Shown here: one piece after another, positions 60,453-64,000 of the stretch
How positions within the stretch are numbered: the first letter of the stretch is position 1
Layout: each line of letters opens with the position of its first letter
From: Streptomyces sp. NRRL S-37
Lineage (GTDB): Bacteria > Actinomycetota > Actinomycetes > Streptomycetales > Streptomycetaceae
Reading direction: 5' to 3'
Assembly: GCF_000721605.1 (NCBI RefSeq)
Contig: NZ_JOIZ01000010.1
Span: 124,001-188,000 of the forward strand
DNA: 64,000 bases
Position numbers and translations under genes: made by a program
Notes under the pieces: generated by a model
Told to the model about the DNA's origin: nothing
The model's database searches: none
The model's input: the letters and a program-made list of their open reading frames with translations, nothing else

Positions 60453-60472
60453 TGTCTAAGTAGACTTAGACA
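60453..60472. promoter_or_regulatory. Perfect 20-bp palindrome upstream of the ATPase gene
   Basis: TGTCTAAGTAGACTTAGACA has two perfect 9-bp arms around AG. It is AT-rich in GC-rich DNA and lies 34 bases upstream of the GTG start at 60507. This is the classic shape of a dimeric repressor operator (MarR- or TetR-size). No regulator gene is directly linked, unless the ATPase or the nearby WYL protein acts here. Confidence 0.7.
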
Positions 60473-60506
60473 TGTCGTGGTCGATCCAGGCTGGTGGGGA
60501 GTTCCG

Positions 60507-62009
60507 GTGGACGAGAGCGTGCTTGCCAAGCCCGGGGACGTGGTCGACCGTGATCGTGAGTGGGATCTGCTGTCCGAGTTCGTCACGGACCCGGATCCGG
60601 CGATGCGTCTGGGGATCGTGTCGGGGCGCAGGCGGCACGGGAAGTCGTATCTCCTGCAGGCGCTGTCGGAACGGGTCGGGGGTCTGTACGTCACCGCGGT
60701 GCGGGAGGAAGGGCGGTTGCCGGCGATCCGGCGGTTCAGCGACGCCATCGCGGCCCACGCGGGTCTGCGGCCCGGCACGCTTCGGTTGACCGACTGGCGT
60801 GAGGTCCTGTCCAACGCCCTCGATGTCACTGCGCGTTCGCGGACTCCGTTGTTGGTGATCGACGAGTTGCCGTATCTCCTCCAGCACTCTCCTGAGATCC
60901 CTGGCCTGCTGCAGCAGCTCTATGACGAGCGTCAGCGGGGCGCCGGGGCCGGACCCGGAGCGCGGGTGATCCTGTGCGGGTCCGCGATGAGCGTCATGCA
61001 TGAACTGCTGTCGGGGACGAAACCGTTGCGCGGCCGTGCGGTGATCGATCTGAGGCTGGGGGCTTTCGACTACCGGGCCAGCCGTGCGTTCTGGCGGATC
61101 GACGATCCGCTGACCGCCCTGCGGGTGCACGCCGTCCTCGGTGGCGCTCCCGGTTACCGGCCGGTGGCGGCCCGCCCGCACCCGAACGATGGCTTCGCCT
61201 CCTGGCTGACGCGGACGCTCCTGGACCCGGGGCGGGCGGTGTACTCGCGCACGGAGACGGAGTATCTGCTGCGCGAGGATCCGCGGATCACCCAGCACAC
61301 CCTCTACTACGACATCCTTACGGCGATCGCCCAGGGCGCCACCACCCCCACCAAGATCGGCGCGGCCCTGGAACGACAGCGCAATGCCGTCACCCACCCG
61401 CTCGACGTCCTGGAGTCCACCGGCTACATCCAGCGCGAGCAGGACATCCTGCGTCCCCGCCACCCCGTCATCACCCTGGCCGACCCCGTCATCCGCTTCA
61501 ATCAGCTGATCACCCTGCCGCAGGCGGCCATCGTCGAACAGGGCTTCGCCGAGGAGGCGTGGCAGGCCGCCGCGCCGACCTTCAACTCCAAGATCCTCGG
61601 CCCGCACTTTGAGGACCTCGCCCGCACCTTCACCCGCCGCTACGCCCACACCCTGCTTCCCGGCGGTCTGCCCGGCCCGGTCGGCACCACCGAAGTGGCC
61701 GACCCCGCGGCCCGCACCAAGCACGAGGTGGACGTCATCGCCCTGGCCCTGGGTGAACGCCCGCAGGCCCCCCGCGCCCGGATCGCGCTCCTCGGCGAGG
61801 CCAAGGCCACCGCCGCCCGCCGCGGCACCGGCGATCTGCAACGTCTGGAGCACATCCGCGGTCTGCTCACCGATCAGGGTTACGACACCACGGGCACCAC
61901 GCTGGCCCTGTTCTCCCTGCACGGGTTCTACCCGGACCTGATCGAGTCCGCGGCCGGCCGCGAAGATCTGCTCCTGGTTGATCTGGCGACTCTCTACGGG
62001 GTCGGGTAG
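60507..62009 (+). CDS. AAA ATPase fused to DUF234-like PD-(D/E)xK nuclease domain
   Basis: A 500-residue protein. The ATPase (about 10-230) has Walker A SGRRRHGKSYLL (about 39-50) and Walker B LLVIDELPYLL. A winged-helix part (about 265-335: TPTKIGAALERQRNAVTHPL) follows. The C-terminal domain (about 370-490) has HEVDVIAL and, about 23 residues on, LLGEAKAT, the D...ExK pattern of PD-(D/E)xK nucleases. This is the archaeal-type ATPase/DUF234 layout, often found near mobile or variable regions. GTG 60507 has GGGGAG six bases upstream; the in-frame sequence before it is not protein-like. Function is unproven; DNA processing or defence is inferred. Confidence 0.82.
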   Translation: MDESVLAKPGDVVDRDREWDLLSEFVTDPDPAMRLGIVSGRRRHGKSYLLQALSERVGGLYVTAVREEGRLPAIRRFSDAIAAHAGLRPGTLRLTDWREVLSNALDVTARSRTPLLVIDELPYLLQHSPEIPGLLQQLYDERQRGAGAGPGARVILCGSAMSVMHELLSGTKPLRGRAVIDLRLGAFDYRASRAFWRIDDPLTALRVHAVLGGAPGYRPVAARPHPNDGFASWLTRTLLDPGRAVYSRTETEYLLREDPRITQHTLYYDILTAIAQGATTPTKIGAALERQRNAVTHPLDVLESTGYIQREQDILRPRHPVITLADPVIRFNQLITLPQAAIVEQGFAEEAWQAAAPTFNSKILGPHFEDLARTFTRRYAHTLLPGGLPGPVGTTEVADPAARTKHEVDVIALALGERPQAPRARIALLGEAKATAARRGTGDLQRLEHIRGLLTDQGYDTTGTTLALFSLHGFYPDLIESAAGREDLLLVDLATLYGVG

Positions 62010-62215
62010 CCACCACTCCTGTCGCGATGACAACGGCGAACTCAGCGGCGCGGTGGTGCATGCCCGCGCACAGCAGTGGCGCGCCGCGGGTTGTCAGGCG
62101 CGGCCGGTTCAGGACGGCCGCGGCGACGCCGATGAACAGTCAGCCGGGTCGTCAGCGCTCGTTGAGATCGTCGGCGAGTGCGCGGTCGATGTCGTGCTGT
62201 GCCCTGTCCACCAGA
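62010..62215 (-). pseudogene. 3' gene fragment cut by the insertion sequence
   Basis: On the minus strand the frame LVDRAQHDIDRALADDLNER ends in TGA at 62152-62154. It runs into the insertion sequence at 62215/62216, so its upstream part was displaced or deleted. The GC3 is high. The remaining part of this stretch (62010-62151) has a minus-strand hydrophobic frame without a start (LFIGVAAAVLNRP) and no clear gene. Confidence 0.45.
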
Positions 62216-62266
62216 GGGTCTGTCAAACGAGCGGGTCTGTTCCGTAGTCGGTGGTGACGGTGGGTG
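62216..62266. repeat. Left inverted repeat of the ISL3 element
   Basis: The 51 bases are the exact reverse complement of 63826-63876. The transposase stop codon lies three bases inside it (62270). Confidence 0.93.
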
Positions 62267-62269
62267 TGG

Positions 62270-63811
62270 TCAGCCCAGGAGGATGCGGTGGCGGAGGAGG
62301 GGAAAGCTTGCGCGGCCGTACATCTGGCGCTTGATCAGCTTGGTTTTGTTGTTCACGCCTTCGGTGCCGCCGTTGTGGTGCGGCAGGGTGAGGCCGGCGT
62401 CGACTGCGGCGCGGTCCTTCTCCAGGCCCCGGGTGAAGGCATGCAGGTGGGGCAGGTCCTCGGCCTGGGCCGAGGCGATCCAGGCGCTCAGCAGGACGGC
62501 ATTGCCGTCGGCGGGATCCAGCAGCGCGGCGAAGTGGTGGATGAGGTCGGCCAGAGCGGTCATCTCGTGGCAGGCAGCGCGGGCGGCCTCGATACGTTCC
62601 CGCTGGTGACTCTTGAGGCGGTCGGGGCGGGTGAGCAGGTAGCGGGCCAGGTGCCGGGGCGAGAGGGCGGGCCGGTCGGCCTCGACGCGGCCCTGGTTGA
62701 TGTAGCGGACCAAGAGGTTCGAGCTGCCGGTGTAGCCCAGTTCCCTGATTTCCTGGAGGAGATGGGTGACGGGGACGGCCGGATTCTCCAGCCGGCGTCG
62801 GCGCAGGTGATCGCGGTAGGGATCCACGAGGGTGGGCCGGTACTTGGGGGCACGGACGAGGCGCTCGGGCTCGGCGACACGGTCGTAGCGCTTGACGGTG
62901 TTCGAGGCGAGGTTCAGGCGCCGTGCGCATTCCAGCAGGCCGACTCCGCGCTCGCGCAGGGCGTGCACCTGCTGCCAGCGCTCGCGGGTGGTGGCGGCCT
63001 GTCTCCCCTCGGCCGGGGGCGGGCCCGCTTTCGCCCAGCAGGTGCTGTGCTCTGCGACTTCTTTGCGGACGGCCTCGGCGAGGTTGTGCCACAGATGCCG
63101 GCGGTCGCTGATCTGGACCGCATCGGGCAGGACTCGGCGGACCGCCTCGGCGTAGGTGGCCGATCCGTCCCGGCACACGGCCTCGATGCCCGGATGCCCG
63201 CGCAGCCAGGCTTCCAGAGTGGCGGCTTCGCGGCCAGGCAGTACCTCAATCCGCTGGCCGGTCTCGGCGTTGATGACGATCGTGGCGTAGCTCTGCCGGC
63301 GCCGCAGGGCGAAGTCGTCGACCCCGATCACCCGCGGCATCCGCACCGCCGGCACGGGCACCCGCCGCAGCAGCCGCAAGGCGGAGGCGTACGACACGGG
63401 CACGGCCAGCGATCGGGCGAGTCGGGCGGACGCCCGGCCGCATAACTCCTTGACCAGCTCGGAGAGCTGACCGGTCAGGCGTGTGGTGCGGCGCTGATGG
63501 CGCTCCAGGAGCCCGGGGACCTGCTCTCGGAAGGTCTGCCGCCTGCAGCCCAGGACCGGACAGACCAGCCGTCGTATCCTCACCCGGACCACGACCTGCC
63601 GACCGTCGACCGGCACATCCCGCACAGTCCGGCCGTGATACCCGTGGACCTTCCCCGTCACCACCCCGCACACCGGACAGGGAACGGGAACATCCCGAGT
63701 CCGAGCCGAAACCCGGACTATCTCGCCACCGTCCGCCACATCCTCGATGACCAACGCCGACAACCCCGAAAACACCGTCCCTACAAGCGTGTTCGCATCA
63801 TGCACGCTCAA
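62270..63811 (-). CDS. ISL3-family DDE transposase
   Basis: A 513-residue transposase. The N-terminal zinc finger has CPVCGVVTGKVHGYHGR and CPVLGCRRQTF. The DDE domain has the first Asp in IGVDDFALRRRQSYATIV, the second in ISDRRHLWHNL and the Glu in HNGGTEGVNNKTKLIKRQMYG (part: TEGVNNKTKLIKRQMYG). An HTH near residue 290 reads GVGLLECARRLNLASNTVKRY. The length is normal for ISL3 and the frame is intact. ATG 63811 lies just inside the right repeat. Confidence 0.94.
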   Translation of the reverse strand: MSVHDANTLVGTVFSGLSALVIEDVADGGEIVRVSARTRDVPVPCPVCGVVTGKVHGYHGRTVRDVPVDGRQVVVRVRIRRLVCPVLGCRRQTFREQVPGLLERHQRRTTRLTGQLSELVKELCGRASARLARSLAVPVSYASALRLLRRVPVPAVRMPRVIGVDDFALRRRQSYATIVINAETGQRIEVLPGREAATLEAWLRGHPGIEAVCRDGSATYAEAVRRVLPDAVQISDRRHLWHNLAEAVRKEVAEHSTCWAKAGPPPAEGRQAATTRERWQQVHALRERGVGLLECARRLNLASNTVKRYDRVAEPERLVRAPKYRPTLVDPYRDHLRRRRLENPAVPVTHLLQEIRELGYTGSSNLLVRYINQGRVEADRPALSPRHLARYLLTRPDRLKSHQRERIEAARAACHEMTALADLIHHFAALLDPADGNAVLLSAWIASAQAEDLPHLHAFTRGLEKDRAAVDAGLTLPHHNGGTEGVNNKTKLIKRQMYGRASFPLLRHRILLG

Positions 63812-63825
63812 TGATCACAGACGAG

Positions 63826-63876
63826 CACCCACCGTCACCACCGACTACGGAACAGACCCGCTCGTTTGACAGACCC
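63826..63876. repeat. Right inverted repeat of the ISL3 element
   Basis: It is the exact reverse complement of 62216-62266 over 51 bases; pairing stops at the next base on each side. Confidence 0.93.
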
Positions 63877-63935
63877 ACACGCAGCTGTCCGTCCGGCGAG
63901 CCGTGAAGTCGAGGAAGTCGAACCTCCTGTCGAGG

Positions 63936-64000
63936 CTACTCGCCTTGCGGCGATGGCTTCGGCGTGGGCAGTCCTCTCAGTACGTCGCGGACGGTGAATC
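63936..64000 (-). CDS. 3' end of an unidentified gene at the window edge
   Basis: Twenty codons read FTVRDVLRGLPTPKPSPQGE and end in TAG at 63936-63938, with third positions nearly all G/C. The gene lies mainly outside the window and is not recognised. Between its stop and the insertion sequence (63877-63935) another minus-strand frame reads LDRRFDFLDFTARRTDS up to the IS border and may be the displaced front part of the fragment left of the element. Confidence 0.5.
   Translation of the reverse strand, partial: FTVRDVLRGLPTPKPSPQGE

Larger units (their letters stand above)
62216..63876 (-). mobile_element. ISL3-family insertion sequence, 1661 bp
   Basis: One transposase gene is flanked by 51-bp perfect inverted repeats at the ends. 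The outer 8-base flanks (CCACCAGA on the left, ACACGCAG on the right) do not match, so no target duplication remains. The repeats start GGGTCTGTCAAACGAGC and contain a second GGGTCTGT 17 bases in. The transposase is intact, so the element could be active. Confidence 0.92.

Noticed and set aside
62208..63884. An 8-bp target-site duplication of the insertion sequence
   Set aside because: CCACCAGA and ACACGCAG do not match, nor do shifted versions by one or two bases.
1..64000. CRISPR arrays, prophage modules or a large biosynthetic gene cluster
   Set aside because: I saw no regularly spaced identical repeats, no phage structural genes and no PKS/NRPS or terpene enzymes. The CCCGAG run at 18.8 kb is a coding microsatellite.

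Overview
The window is high-GC DNA with almost every third codon position G or C, frequent GTG/TTG starts, many 1-4 base start/stop overlaps and long hairpin terminators. Gene content (HPr, SepH, CutRS, an ATPase/XRE-DUF5753/DUF397 trio) points to the core chromosome of a Streptomyces. From memory, gene order follows the S. coelicolor SCO5836 to about SCO5901 stretch. I could not run an alignment, and the species is not determined.

Layout. (1) 1-13.5 kb, conserved core: 3' part of parC (topoisomerase IV A), an M16 peptidase pair, an M23 endopeptidase behind a c-di-AMP (ydaO-type) riboswitch, a GntR regulator, ptsH (HPr), a GNAT/acyl-CoA-synthetase fusion (Pat-like protein acetyltransferase), a DUF5998-like protein, a phosphodiesterase/pyrophosphatase and thymidine kinase. 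(2) 13.8-21.3 kb, the most unusual block: SWIM zinc-finger protein, a tRNA-like gene with a near-consensus promoter, an LRR protein, an ankyrin-repeat protein, a MoxR AAA+ ATPase and an HExxH/vWA protein, all on the plus strand. (3) 21.4-31.3 kb, accessory: TetR/MFS/cupin, the ATPase/XRE/DUF397 trio, TetR/TetX-like monooxygenase, a membrane-spanning HTH-lectin-like regulator, a double glyoxalase and a double rhodanese. (4) 31.5-44.6 kb, deeply conserved actinobacterial core: sepH, sugar-lactone oxidase, MFS, ferrochelatase, inositol-phosphatase family, cutRS, DUF4193, DUF3093, thioesterase, dut, DUF3710. (5) 45-55.2 kb, potassium-related block: kdpDE, OB-fold and DUF3159 proteins, two TrkA NAD-binding proteins, a sugar kinase, a 31-residue membrane peptide and a KimA-like potassium importer. 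(6) 55.3-64 kb: a TRAM/SAM RNA methyltransferase, then a more variable end with GNAT, epoxide hydrolase, WYL regulator, an AAA ATPase-nuclease fusion under a perfect 20-bp palindrome, and an ISL3-type insertion sequence with 51-bp perfect ends.

How the parts work together. Blocks 4 to 6 match, as I recall it, the Mycobacterium tuberculosis order Rv2689c-Rv2701c (RNA methyltransferase, permease, ceoB, ceoC, DUF3159, OB-fold, DUF3710, dut, DUF3093, DUF4193, suhB). Against that order, kdpDE, an orphan ABC ATPase and a start-less gene remnant look inserted. Potassium sensing (KdpDE), potassium-channel gating subunits (TrkA pair) and potassium import (KimA-like) sit together, and a c-di-AMP riboswitch lies elsewhere in the window. 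c-di-AMP is known in other bacteria to control KimA-type transport, which gives a testable link. The best candidate for a poorly described system is the SWIM / tRNA-like / LRR / ankyrin / MoxR / vWA block. It resembles MoxR-vWA conflict-type systems but has an unusual partner set and an amber stop followed by an in-frame tail.
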